A stretch of 64,000 bases of DNA, from assembly GCA_016794365.1 (NCBI GenBank), contig JAEUKB010000029.1, forward strand, positions 1 through 64,000, written 5' to 3'. Under the pieces are notes generated by a model. That model was not told where the DNA came from. It did not search any database and worked only from the letters and a program-made list of their open reading frames with translations. Made by a program: the position numbers and the translations under genes. Each line of letters opens with the position of its first letter. The first letter of the stretch is position 1. The stretch comes from Myxococcales bacterium. Its GTDB lineage: Bacteria > Myxococcota_A > Polyangia > Palsa-1104 > JAEUJZ01. Positions 1 through 8,437 of this stretch are shown one piece after another.

Positions 1-55
1 CCGCATGGCCAAATTCCTGCTCCGCCCACTTGTCCACTGCATGCTCGCTCTGCAT
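1..55 (-). CDS. Partial IS4/Tn5-type transposase, N-terminus only
   Basis: Reading leftward from an ATG at 55, the 18 visible codons encode a peptide ending WAEQEFGHA. The W-A-x-x-E-F-G motif is typical of the start of IS4/Tn5-type transposases, in the N-terminal DNA-binding region. A GAGGTG Shine-Dalgarno-like stretch lies 7 nt upstream of the ATG. The rest of the gene is outside the window, so intactness and family cannot be settled. Bases 56-140 would hold the end of the element and are less GC-rich than the surroundings, but I could not define a terminal inverted repeat there. The call rests on a short motif, hence moderate confidence. Confidence 0.42.
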   Translation of the reverse strand, partial: MQSEHAVDKWAEQEFGHA

Positions 56-140
56 GCCGGAACACCTCAGCACCACAAGTTCCTCTCAGCAAGCAACCTC
101 AACCATCCCTCCCTCGGGATAATTGTGACTAATGGTGAGA

Positions 141-391
141 GTGATCACGGAGGGGGTACGCAGTGATCGCGGAGGGGGTACGCAGTGATCGCGGAGGGGG
201 TACGCAGTGACCACGGAGGGGGTACGGAGCGATCACGGAGGGGGTACGCAGTGACCACGGAGGGGGTACGCAGTGATCCCGCAGGGGGTACGCAGTGACC
301 ACGGAGGGGGTACGCAGTGACCACGGAGGGGGTACGCAGTGATCCCGCAGGGGGTACGCAGTGATCCCGCAGGGGGGACGGAGTGACCACG
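141..391. repeat. 22-bp tandem repeat array, 11 full copies plus a partial
   Basis: Eleven consecutive 22-bp units start at 141, 163, 185 and so on to 361, with a degenerate twelfth from 383. The shared core is GGGGGTACGCAGTGA. Copies differ in the variable block just after GTGA: ATCACGG/ATCGCGG/ACCACGG units alternate with ATCCCGC units. The array has no spacers, so it is not CRISPR. It ends at the dnaE stop codon (396-398) and would be transcribed as the 3' tail of dnaE. Open frames through it are low-complexity repeats of the unit and are not genes. Confidence 0.9.
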
Positions 392-395
392 CGGG

Positions 396-3300
396 CTAGG
401 TGAGTTGGAGGGTGTTTTCGCCGCAGAGGGTGGTGAGCTGGGTGAGTAGCTCGTCGCTGGGGACGACCTTGAAGTCGGGGGGGAGCTGGGCTTCGAGACG
501 CCAGCGACCGGGCTTTTGCAGGAAGATGGAGACGCGCACGTCGCCGGGATGCTCGCTGATGGCTTTCTTGATGGCCTCGACCTTTTGCTCGGTGAGGTCG
601 TCGGCGACCACGGACAGGGTGAGCTTCTGCGTCTTGTCCAGGCGAATCTGGGACAGGAGCTGGGCTTCGCGCATGTTGATCTTGCGGGTGGGGGACTCGC
701 CGTCGCCGTCGGCCATGAGCTGGCCGATAAGGAGGATGGGTTCGTCGGCGCGCAGGACGGCTTCAAACTGCTCGTAGGCCTTGGAAAAGCAGACGACCTC
801 GATGCTGCCGCTCTGGTCTTCGAGTCGGAAGGAGGCCATCTTGCCGTTGCCGCTCTTTAAGGGGCGCTCGCGGAAGTCGCTGACGACACCACCGGCGAGG
901 GTGTCGGCGCGGTCGCGGCCCCTGGGAATGTCGGTGCCGGGGTCGGTGAGGTCGGCGATCAGGCTGGCGCGGGCGCGGCGCAGCTCGGGGGCGTAGCGGT
1001 CGATGGGGTGGCCGCTGATGTAAAAGCCCAGGGACTCTTTTTCGAGGGCGAGCTTCTGCTTGGGGGTCCACTCGGCGACCTGGGGATAGGGGGGCGGGGG
1101 GCCGAAGTCGCTGCCGGACTTGCTGCCGCCGCCGCCGAGCAGGCTAAACAGGGAGGTCTGGCCGCTGTCCTTTTCGCGCTGGAGCTTCTGGGCGCGATCG
1201 ACGGCTCCATCGAGGGCGGCGATGGCGGCGGCGCGGTGGGGGATGATGGCGTCGAAGGCACCGCCTTTGATGAGCGCCTCCATGGCCTTTTTGTTGAGGC
1301 GGCGCAGGTCTACGCGCTCGCACAGGTTGTACAGGGAGTCAAAGGGGCCCTTGTCGCTGCGGGCGGTGAGCATGGACTCGACGGCACCTTCGCCGACGCC
1401 GCGCACGGCGGACAGACCGAAGCGGATGGCCTGCTTGACGATGGGGACGCCGCTCTTTGCGGGCTTTTGGGTGGGCTTGTAGGTCTGCTCGATGACGGAA
1501 AAGTTCATCTGCGACTGGTTGACGCAGGGGGGCAGGACCTCGATGCCGGAGTCGCGGACCTCGGCGACGTAGCGCGAGACCTTGTCGGTGTCGTCCTTGT
1601 CGCAGGTGAGCAGGGCGGCCCAGAACTCGGCGGGGAAGTGGCGCTTTAGGTAGGCGGTCTGGTAGGTGACAAGGCCATAGGCGGCGGAGTGCGACTTGTT
1701 GAAGCCGTAGCCCGCAAAGGCGGCCATGAGATCGAAGACCTCGTCGGCGACCTTGGTATCGACGCCGGTCTTTTGGGCGCCATCGAGGAACTTGGCCTTT
1801 TCCTTCTCCATGACCTCCTTTTTCTTTTTGCCCATGGCGCGGCGCAGGAGGTCGGCTCCACCGAGCGAGTACCCGGCGAGGGCGCGCGAGATCTGCATGA
1901 CCTGCTCTTGGTAGACGATGACGCCGTAGGTTTCTTGGAGGATCGGCTCCATGGCGGGGTGGTGGTAGACGATCTTGGTGCGGCCATGCTTGCGGCTGAT
2001 GAAGTCATCGACCATGCCGCCTTCGAGGGGACCGGGGCGGTAGAGCGCACCTGCGGCGATGATGTCTTCAAAGCAGTCGGGCTTGAGCTTCTTGAGCAGT
2101 TCTTTGAAGCCGGAGGACTCAAGCTGGAAGACGCCGGTGGTGTCGCCATCGGAGATCATGCGGTAGACGCGGTCATCATCGAGCGGGATCCGGCGCAGAT
2201 CGAAGTCGGGCTGCTTGCGGTGGATCATCTGGACGGCGATGTCGATGACGGTGAGGGTCTTGAGCCCGAGGAAGTCGAACTTGACGAGGCCCGCTTCCTC
2301 GACCTCTTCCTTGGCAAACTGGGTGACGATTTCGCCGTCTTGGCCGCGATAGCAGGGGACGTGCTCCCACAGGGGGTGCTCGGCGATGACGATGCCTGCG
2401 GCGTGCATTCCGGCGTTGCGGTGCAGACCTTCGAGCGCGGTGGCGATCTCGACCAGCTCTTTGAACTCGGCCCGCTCGGCCATGATCTGTTTGAACTTGG
2501 GCTCGTTTTCGAGCACCCACGACATGGTGAGCGGGTGGCCTTCGACCAGGGCGGGCAGGTTGCGGGTGAGGTCGTTGAGATCCTGAAAGGGCATGCCCAT
2601 GACGCGGCCCACGTCTTTGAGGGCGCTCTTGGCCGACAGAGAGCCGAAGGTGATGATCTGGCCGACGTGGTTTTTGCCGTACTTTTCGGAGACGTACTTG
2701 ATGACCTCGTCGCGACGGTTCATGCAAAAGTCCACGTCGAAGTCGGGCATCGAGATGCGTTCGGGGTTGAGGAAGCGCTCAAACAGCAGGTTGTAGGGCA
2801 GCGGGTCGAGGTCGGTGATCTTGAGCGAGTAGGCAACGAGTGAGCCTGCGCCGGAGCCGCGACCGGGGCCAACGGGGATGCCGTGCTCTTTGGCGTAGCG
2901 AATGAAGTCCCAGACGATGAGAAAGTAGCCGGGGAAGTCCATCGCGATGATGACTTCGATCTCTCGCTTGAGCTGGGCGCGGTACTGGTCGGGGTCGAAG
3001 GTTTTGCCGTAGGCGGCAAACTCTTGGAAGCGCTGCTCAAGACCTTCTTCGCAGACGCGGCGGAAGTAGGACGGGATGTCGAAGCCTTCGGGCACCTTGT
3101 AGCGGGGCAGCATCGGCTTGCCGAGCTTGAGCTCGACGTTGCACTCGTTGGCGATCTTGACGGTGCTCTCGATGGCCTGGGACATGTCGGCGAAGAACTT
3201 GTTAAATTCCGCCGGGCTGTGCAGGTAGTAGGAGCTGACATCGTGCTTGAGCCGCTTTTCATCGGCGAGGGTGCGGCCCTGCTGAATCGCCATGAGGACT

Positions 3301-3950
3301 TCGTGTGCTTTGGCGTCGGTCTGGTGAACGTAGTGGCAGTCTCCGGTGGCAACAAGCGGAATGCCGGTTTCCTGGGACATGCGCTTCCAGTCGGCGTTTA
3401 CCTTGTCCTGGTCGGCGAGCCCGTTTGGCTGAACTTCTAGGTAGAAGTCGCCGGGGGCAAAGCAGTCGGCGTACTGCTTGGCGACTTCTTTGGCGGCTTC
3501 GTAGCCGTTTGTGAGCAGGGCTTGGGCAATCTCTCCACCGAGGCAGGCCGACAGGCCGATGAGCCCTTCGCTGCGGTCCTTGAGCAGCTTTTTGTCGATG
3601 CGCGGGTGGTAGTAGAAGCCTTCGAGGTAGCCCATCGAGTTCAGATAGAGCAGGTTCTGATACCCGACGTTGTTCTTGGCGAGCAGGATGAGGTGGTAGT
3701 TGCGGCGCGAGGTGCGATCGAGCCGGTTGTCGCAGACGTAAGTCTCGCTGCCAAAGATGGGCTTTTGTCCCGCCGCCTTGGCCTTCTTATAGAAGTCGAT
3801 GGCACCGAACATGTTGCCGTGATCGGTCAGCGCCACCGCGTTCATCCCCATCGCAGAGATGCGCGGAAACAGATCCTTTAAGCGGATGGCTCCGTCTAGC
3901 AGACTGTACTGGCTGTGGACGTGTAGGTGCGTAAACTCAGTGACCGCCAT
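396..3950 (-). CDS. dnaE: DNA polymerase III subunit alpha
   Basis: Catalytic subunit of the replicative DNA polymerase; 1,184 aa is normal for DnaE1. An N-terminal PHP domain begins HLHVHS (residues 8-13). Candidate metal ligands seen in active PHP domains appear present: H8, H10, D19, H44, E69, H86, C136, D203 and H205. The polymerase catalytic motif PDFDVDF lies near residue 400. The YRPGPL segment and the helix-hairpin-helix region follow, and an OB fold begins around LAGGVVSDFRE near the C-terminus. The start ATG at 3950 sits directly before the PHP domain, as expected. The gene is divergent from the membrane protein starting at 4093 and its 3' end runs into the 22-bp repeat array. Confidence 0.98.
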   Translation of the reverse strand: MAVTEFTHLHVHSQYSLLDGAIRLKDLFPRISAMGMNAVALTDHGNMFGAIDFYKKAKAAGQKPIFGSETYVCDNRLDRTSRRNYHLILLAKNNVGYQNLLYLNSMGYLEGFYYHPRIDKKLLKDRSEGLIGLSACLGGEIAQALLTNGYEAAKEVAKQYADCFAPGDFYLEVQPNGLADQDKVNADWKRMSQETGIPLVATGDCHYVHQTDAKAHEVLMAIQQGRTLADEKRLKHDVSSYYLHSPAEFNKFFADMSQAIESTVKIANECNVELKLGKPMLPRYKVPEGFDIPSYFRRVCEEGLEQRFQEFAAYGKTFDPDQYRAQLKREIEVIIAMDFPGYFLIVWDFIRYAKEHGIPVGPGRGSGAGSLVAYSLKITDLDPLPYNLLFERFLNPERISMPDFDVDFCMNRRDEVIKYVSEKYGKNHVGQIITFGSLSAKSALKDVGRVMGMPFQDLNDLTRNLPALVEGHPLTMSWVLENEPKFKQIMAERAEFKELVEIATALEGLHRNAGMHAAGIVIAEHPLWEHVPCYRGQDGEIVTQFAKEEVEEAGLVKFDFLGLKTLTVIDIAVQMIHRKQPDFDLRRIPLDDDRVYRMISDGDTTGVFQLESSGFKELLKKLKPDCFEDIIAAGALYRPGPLEGGMVDDFISRKHGRTKIVYHHPAMEPILQETYGVIVYQEQVMQISRALAGYSLGGADLLRRAMGKKKKEVMEKEKAKFLDGAQKTGVDTKVADEVFDLMAAFAGYGFNKSHSAAYGLVTYQTAYLKRHFPAEFWAALLTCDKDDTDKVSRYVAEVRDSGIEVLPPCVNQSQMNFSVIEQTYKPTQKPAKSGVPIVKQAIRFGLSAVRGVGEGAVESMLTARSDKGPFDSLYNLCERVDLRRLNKKAMEALIKGGAFDAIIPHRAAAIAALDGAVDRAQKLQREKDSGQTSLFSLLGGGGSKSGSDFGPPPPYPQVAEWTPKQKLALEKESLGFYISGHPIDRYAPELRRARASLIADLTDPGTDIPRGRDRADTLAGGVVSDFRERPLKSGNGKMASFRLEDQSGSIEVVCFSKAYEQFEAVLRADEPILLIGQLMADGDGESPTRKINMREAQLLSQIRLDKTQKLTLSVVADDLTEQKVEAIKKAISEHPGDVRVSIFLQKPGRWRLEAQLPPDFKVVPSDELLTQLTTLCGENTLQLT

Positions 3951-4092
3951 GGTGTCGGGGGATTAGCAGCGCGGACCCTGCGCAGTCAACCCAAGCGGCT
4001 GGTGATTCGTCGCTGTTGCCTTCACGCGGCTCGCCGGATATGTTGAGTCCTACTTCTCAAATCAGGCGACTGCCGATAGCTGTGAGGATTCC

Positions 4093-5229
4093 GTGGCAAA
4101 GCGCGACGAAGACGAAGATCAGGATGGACAGAGCCCAGTAAACTTTGGGCCCGAAGAGGGAGACGGCTATCGCCGAACCCGCCGTCAGGTGGCGCGGGGC
4201 GATAAGCCTGCGGCGCAAGCGAGCGAAGAAGCAGCCCCCGTTCCAAAGACTGCGTACGAGCGGTTTATGGAAGATCACTGGGAGGCGTGGCTCGGTCCGG
4301 TGCTGCTGCTGGCGCTGGCGGGAGCGATGATCGTTGGCTACCGCATGGACTACCTGCGCGAGTCGATGATCGGCATGCTGCTGTCGGCGGGACTGGTGGC
4401 GTACGCGATCTACGCCACGGCGGTTCCGGCGTATGACCTGATCCAAAGCAAAAATGGTCGCTATGCCTTTGCGACGCTGTGCATCTTGTGGGCGGCAGCG
4501 GCTGGATATCCGACGCTGCGCAAGACGATGGCGCGTACGGTGTACGGCCAGACGGTGCTCACAGAGTCAAGCAAGAGCGAAAAAGTGCAGCTTCCCGAAG
4601 GCAAGACCGGACCGTTCGATGTGACGGTGAGCGGCACGCTCAAGTCTGATAGCAGCCAGAACGCGGCGGCGGTCTATGACCTTCAGATCGCGGGCGAAGG
4701 CTCCAATGAAGCGGTAAGCGGTGAGTTTTCGGTGCGCACCAACCAGATGCGGGCGCGGCGTGGGACGGCGACGTGGACAGAGCAGTCGAACCAAAACGAG
4801 CACCGCCTGTCGCGCAGCCTGCGTGGCAACACGCTGTCGTTTACGGTCGAGCACGTCGATGATCAGATCTCGGACGGGCTGCACATCTCGGTGCATCCGC
4901 AGAGCTACGATCCGAAGTGGTTCTTCCTACTCGGGATCTTTGTGGTCATCGGCATGATGTACGTCGAGAGCAAGATCGGCGACTCGAAGACCAAGACGCA
5001 TCTCATCATGGCGGCGGCATCGACGCTGGTCTTTGCGTTCCACTTTCATGAGCATGCGACGGCGTCACGGGTGGTAAAGCCTGCGCTCGACTCGCTGATC
5101 TTGGCCGTGCTGACGGGCGGTATCGGCGGAACGATGGTGGGTGCGATTGTCCGGCGTGCATCGGGCCGCGACAAGGTCAAGCCGACCAAGGACGAAGAGC
5201 CGAAGAAGGACAAGGACAGCGACGAATAG
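4093..5229 (+). CDS. Integral membrane protein of unknown function
   Basis: A 378-aa protein beginning at a GTG preceded by TGAGGA. The first ~65 residues are charged and hydrophilic. Three hydrophobic segments follow between about residues 70 and 150 (GPVLLLALAGAM, MLLSAGLVAYAIYA, FATLCILWAAAAG). A central soluble stretch of ~130 residues rich in beta-type sequence comes next. Two or three more membrane segments then lie around FFLLGIFVVIGMMYV and LILAVLTGGIGGTMVGAIV, and the tail is Lys/Glu-rich. I do not recognise the family. It is divergent from dnaE across 142 bp and convergent with the secreted coiled-coil gene downstream. Confidence 0.8.
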   Translation: MAKRDEDEDQDGQSPVNFGPEEGDGYRRTRRQVARGDKPAAQASEEAAPVPKTAYERFMEDHWEAWLGPVLLLALAGAMIVGYRMDYLRESMIGMLLSAGLVAYAIYATAVPAYDLIQSKNGRYAFATLCILWAAAAGYPTLRKTMARTVYGQTVLTESSKSEKVQLPEGKTGPFDVTVSGTLKSDSSQNAAAVYDLQIAGEGSNEAVSGEFSVRTNQMRARRGTATWTEQSNQNEHRLSRSLRGNTLSFTVEHVDDQISDGLHISVHPQSYDPKWFFLLGIFVVIGMMYVESKIGDSKTKTHLIMAAASTLVFAFHFHEHATASRVVKPALDSLILAVLTGGIGGTMVGAIVRRASGRDKVKPTKDEEPKKDKDSDE

Positions 5230-5251
5230 CTGTCCGGTTTGCCTGCCGAGT

Positions 5252-5276
5252 GAGGGACTTCGTTAGCGAATCCCTC
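5252..5276. terminator. Hairpin at a convergent gene junction
   Basis: Arms GAGGGA-(C)-TTCG and CGAATCCCTC pair over 10 bp with one bulged C and a 4-nt loop TTAG. The loop contains the stop codon of the minus-strand gene (5263-5265). It lies 22 bp after the plus-strand gene that ends at 5229, so it could terminate both transcripts. Neither strand has a clear T-run, so intrinsic termination is only plausible. Confidence 0.4.
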
Positions 5277-5874
5277 GGCGATCTTCCCGCAGTTCCCGCC
5301 GATCTTCTCGAACTTCCGACTTGGAACGCTGTAGCTCTGCCCGGGCGAGCACGACGAAGCGATCCATCACCTGACGAGCACGCGCCAGGATCGGAACCTG
5401 CGGTCCCCACGCATACTCAGCCGCTACGGTGCGCTCTAGCTCGGCGAGCAGGTTCTGTTCTTCGGCGAGCGCGGCATTTTCACGCGCGGCATCTCGACGG
5501 TCATCACGCAGGTTGCGGGCATCTCGACCGTTGCGGTCACGCGCAAGCTCTGCACCTGAGCGAGCCACTTCGCGCTGCGCTTGGGCGGTTTCGCGGGACT
5601 GCTCGGCGACTTCGGCGCGACCTTGCTGGACGAAGCTGGTCAGGGCGGCGCGGACTCCGACGGCATCACGACGAGCAACTGCTGCATCGAAGGCATTGAG
5701 TGTCGCTTGGAAGCGAGCCAGGTCACGTCGATCATCGGCAACCTGAGCGGCGCTGCGAGCGGCATCGGCGCGATCATGGTGAAGCTCGGCGCGACGCGGG
5801 AAGCCAGGACGTGGCTGCGCAGAAGCAACCTGAGCACTCAGAACAACAAGGGCGGACAGGGCAAGAAAACGCAT
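5263..5874 (-). CDS. Secreted charged coiled-coil protein, hypothetical
   Basis: A 203-aa protein with a clear signal peptide (MRFLALSALVVLSAQVASA, cleavage after ASA). The mature part is almost entirely helical, rich in Ala, Arg, Asp and Glu, with heptad-like repeats such as REDRRELREDRR at the C-terminus. This suggests an exported coiled-coil or periplasmic spacer protein; no enzymatic motif is visible. It lies 72 bp downstream of the Cys-rich lipoprotein gene on the same strand, so the two may be co-transcribed. No family name can be assigned. Confidence 0.75.
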   Translation of the reverse strand: MRFLALSALVVLSAQVASAQPRPGFPRRAELHHDRADAARSAAQVADDRRDLARFQATLNAFDAAVARRDAVGVRAALTSFVQQGRAEVAEQSRETAQAQREVARSGAELARDRNGRDARNLRDDRRDAARENAALAEEQNLLAELERTVAAEYAWGPQVPILARARQVMDRFVVLARAELQRSKSEVREDRRELREDRRGIR

Positions 5875-5946
5875 GGTGTAAGCTCCGGGCCTTTTGCAGA
5901 CCGCTTGGTTGTGTTGATCGATTGGACGAGACGCTGCACCCGGTAT

Positions 5947-6942
5947 TTAAGGAGCCAGGCACAGACCAGCGGTTCGATCGCGCGCACCAACTCGGGCACC
6001 GGCCAGCAGCGAGTCGCTACAGACTTCTCCAGCGCCGGGGCAGGTGTTGTTGGCAATCTTGGCACCGGCGGGCACGAACAGACCGGGCAGATCGAGCTGG
6101 ACACCGTCGCCTTGGACGCACAGCGCACGGCAGATGCGAGACTCGGGACGGGCGGCGTAGAGATCACACTCGTAGCCGTCTTGGCATTCGCCGAGGTTTG
6201 TACACTGCGATCCCGGTGTCTTGGGCGCAGCCGTCTGTCGGAAGCAGATGTTGGCGCGCAGCTTGTCCTTGGGATTGGTGATGTTGCCTCGGCTATCGAG
6301 TCCAGCATCGACGTAGAGACACTGCTGGGGCGGTGCAGGCGTTCCAGCGCGATTGTCGGGCGGGCAGGTATTGGTGCCGAGCTTGCATTGCAAGTGGCAG
6401 ACGCCGCCATGATCGTCGTCGTACGCCACGCGGACGCAGCCGCCGATGTACTTGTCTACGCCGTAGTCGCAGTAGCCTTCGTTGGCGGTGGGGTTGCAGT
6501 CAAAGTTGGCGTTCGGGAAGCAGATGGCGTCGGTGGCTCCGTCAAAGGCGCAGGAATAACCGGGCTTGCGACAGGTATTGGTGGCGTCGCAGCGAGCCAT
6601 GCAGTAGCGCTTGGTCGCGTTCGGCAGCGTGTAGCACTTGCCGGTTCCGCAGTCGGCATCGCTGTCGCACTCGCGGCTACAGTATCCATCGGGCGTGGGC
6701 AGCAGCTTGGGGTTGTTGAGAATGGTGCCGACCCAGCAAGTCGCCGCTTGGCTTGGGTTTCCTTCGGTGCAGTCCGCTGGCTTTGCGCAGGGAGCGCCGA
6801 TGCAGCCATCGCCCTTGCAAACGACCAAGCCAGCATCGACGCCTCCGTCGGTGTTGCTGCTGGTCGTATCACAACCGATAAGTCCGATCAGGAACAGGCC
6901 TGCTACTACAGCCAGACCCTTGGTTGTCCAGGTTGTCATCAA
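5947..6942 (-). CDS. Cys-rich outer lipoprotein
   Basis: A 331-aa predicted lipoprotein. An N-terminal hydrophobic segment ends in the lipobox LIGLIGC (Cys about residue 24), followed by a Ser/Thr/Asp/Gly linker. The mature region has more than 20 cysteines in repeated C-x(4-8)-C modules of the kind CSRECDSDADCGTGKCY. Such disulfide-rich repeats are common in exported proteins of Myxococcota; their function is unknown. The protein is probably anchored to a membrane facing the periplasm or surface. It is divergent from the malic enzyme gene across 138 bp, where each must have its promoter. Confidence 0.8.
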   Translation of the reverse strand: MMTTWTTKGLAVVAGLFLIGLIGCDTTSSNTDGGVDAGLVVCKGDGCIGAPCAKPADCTEGNPSQAATCWVGTILNNPKLLPTPDGYCSRECDSDADCGTGKCYTLPNATKRYCMARCDATNTCRKPGYSCAFDGATDAICFPNANFDCNPTANEGYCDYGVDKYIGGCVRVAYDDDHGGVCHLQCKLGTNTCPPDNRAGTPAPPQQCLYVDAGLDSRGNITNPKDKLRANICFRQTAAPKTPGSQCTNLGECQDGYECDLYAARPESRICRALCVQGDGVQLDLPGLFVPAGAKIANNTCPGAGEVCSDSLLAGARVGARDRTAGLCLAP

Positions 6943-7080
6943 TCAGTCCTCCAGTTCGCGTCATTTTACCCCGTCCTGACTGCTGACCTGTACGCGAGTT
7001 CTGCGCAGACTGCGCCCACTCCCGGTCGAGCACGCAAACTGTGGAGGCCATCGCGAAAGGTGGGGTAGATTAGGGCTTCC

Positions 7081-8412
7081 ATGGCCAACTACCGCATCGA
7101 TACCGTCCTTCGTGTTCGTACTCGTCATCGTCCCGGTCAGCTTGCGCGGGTCGCCACGGTGATTGCGCAGGAAGGTGCGTTGATCGGAGCGATCTCGACG
7201 CTGCACATGGCTGAAGGTCTTTCGACTCGCGAGATCACCGTCGAAACGGAAAACGAAGAGCACACCGAGCGCTTGGTGTCAGCTCTGGCGCGCACCGACG
7301 GCGTCGAGATCATCAGCGTCCGCGACCGTGTCTTTGACTGTCACCTCGGCGGGAAGCTGCACTCGACCAGTCGCATCGAGCTCAAGCACTTATCGGACCT
7401 GCGCTACATCTACACACCGGGTGTGGCTCGGGTGTCGCGTGCGATTGCCGAAAAGCCCGAGCGCGCGTTTGACTACACCGGACTTGGAAACTCCGTCGGT
7501 ATCTTCACAAACGGCACCCGCGTCTTGGGCTTGGGCGACATCGGTCCGCTGGCCAGCATGCCGGTCATGGAAGGCAAAGCCGTGTTGTACGATCGCTTCG
7601 CTGGAATCTCGGCGACGCCGATCCTGGTCGATACCAAAGACGTGGATGATTTCGTCCAGACCGTCGTTCGTGTCTCGCGCAGCTTCGGCGGCATTCACCT
7701 AGAAGACATTCGCATTCCCGAGTGTTTCCGCATCGAAGAAGAGCTAAAGCGTCGTCTGCGCAAGCCGGTGATGCACGATGATCAGCACGGAACGGCGGTG
7801 GTGACGCTGGCTGCGATCATCAATGCCTGTCGTCTGACCGGGCTGGAGCTGCGACGCTCCAAGATGGGTCAAGTCGGCTTGGGCGCGGCGGGATCGGCGA
7901 TTGCGAAGCTGGCGCTGGCATATGGCGTCGGTGAAGTGCTGGTGACGGATCGCAACCCGGAAGCAATGGCTCCACTGACGGCGGCTGGTGCGCGAGCGAC
8001 GGACTTTGAGACGCTGGTTGCGCAGGCCGACATCGTAGTCTGTACGACCGGCAAAGTCGGTCTGATCAAGCCTGAGCACATCCGTCGCGGACAGGTCATC
8101 TTCGCGCTGTCGAATCCGTATCCTGAGATTGAGCCGGACCTGGCTCGCGATGCCGGTGCTGCGTATGCTGCCGACGGAACTGCGATCAACAACGCGCTCG
8201 CATTTCCTGGCATTTTCCGAGGCGCACTGGCTGTGCGCGCTGGACGCATCGATCCGCAGATGTATATCGCAGCAGCGGAAGCGATTGCTGCGTCGGCGGG
8301 CAGTGACGAAGTTGTGCCGTCTCCGCTTTCGTCGGTGGTTCACGATGCTGTGACGGACGCAGTATCGAGCTGTGCGACCAGCCTGGGCCTTGCCAACACC
8401 GCCGAGCTGTAA
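7081..8412 (+). CDS. Malic enzyme with N-terminal ACT domain
   Basis: Oxidative decarboxylation of malate to pyruvate with NAD(P). The first ~75 residues form an ACT-type regulatory domain (VRTRHRPGQLARVATVIAQ), a known arrangement for some bacterial malic enzymes that suggests allosteric control by a small ligand. The catalytic part follows: YIYTPGVARV with the conserved Tyr, EGKAVLYD with the active-site Lys, the metal-binding LEDI, HDDQHGTA, a Rossmann GLGAAG, and SNPYPEIEP near the end. At 443 aa it is the short bacterial form with an added ACT domain. Cofactor preference cannot be read reliably. The gene stands alone, convergent with the ABC permease gene. Confidence 0.93.
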   Translation: MANYRIDTVLRVRTRHRPGQLARVATVIAQEGALIGAISTLHMAEGLSTREITVETENEEHTERLVSALARTDGVEIISVRDRVFDCHLGGKLHSTSRIELKHLSDLRYIYTPGVARVSRAIAEKPERAFDYTGLGNSVGIFTNGTRVLGLGDIGPLASMPVMEGKAVLYDRFAGISATPILVDTKDVDDFVQTVVRVSRSFGGIHLEDIRIPECFRIEEELKRRLRKPVMHDDQHGTAVVTLAAIINACRLTGLELRRSKMGQVGLGAAGSAIAKLALAYGVGEVLVTDRNPEAMAPLTAAGARATDFETLVAQADIVVCTTGKVGLIKPEHIRRGQVIFALSNPYPEIEPDLARDAGAAYAADGTAINNALAFPGIFRGALAVRAGRIDPQMYIAAAEAIAASAGSDEVVPSPLSSVVHDAVTDAVSSCATSLGLANTAEL

Positions 8413-8437
8413 GCGTCAGCGTCCGTACTTGCGCTTA
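8410..8437. terminator. Weak shared hairpin between convergent stop codons
   Basis: TAAGCG (8410-8415) and CGCTTA (8432-8437) are inverted repeats and contain the stop codons of the malic enzyme and the permease gene. The loop is 16 nt and there is no T-tract, so terminator activity is uncertain. Confidence 0.25.

Noticed and set aside
141..391. CRISPR array
   Set aside because: Repeats are contiguous with no unique spacers and no cas genes are in the window.
145..766. Frames of 81 and 177 aa across the 22-bp array
   Set aside because: They are translations of the tandem repeat and of antisense dnaE; low complexity, no RBS, no domain.
1689..2843. 384-aa plus-strand frame inside dnaE
   Set aside because: Antisense shadow of a highly conserved polymerase gene; high-GC codon bias creates long opposite frames.
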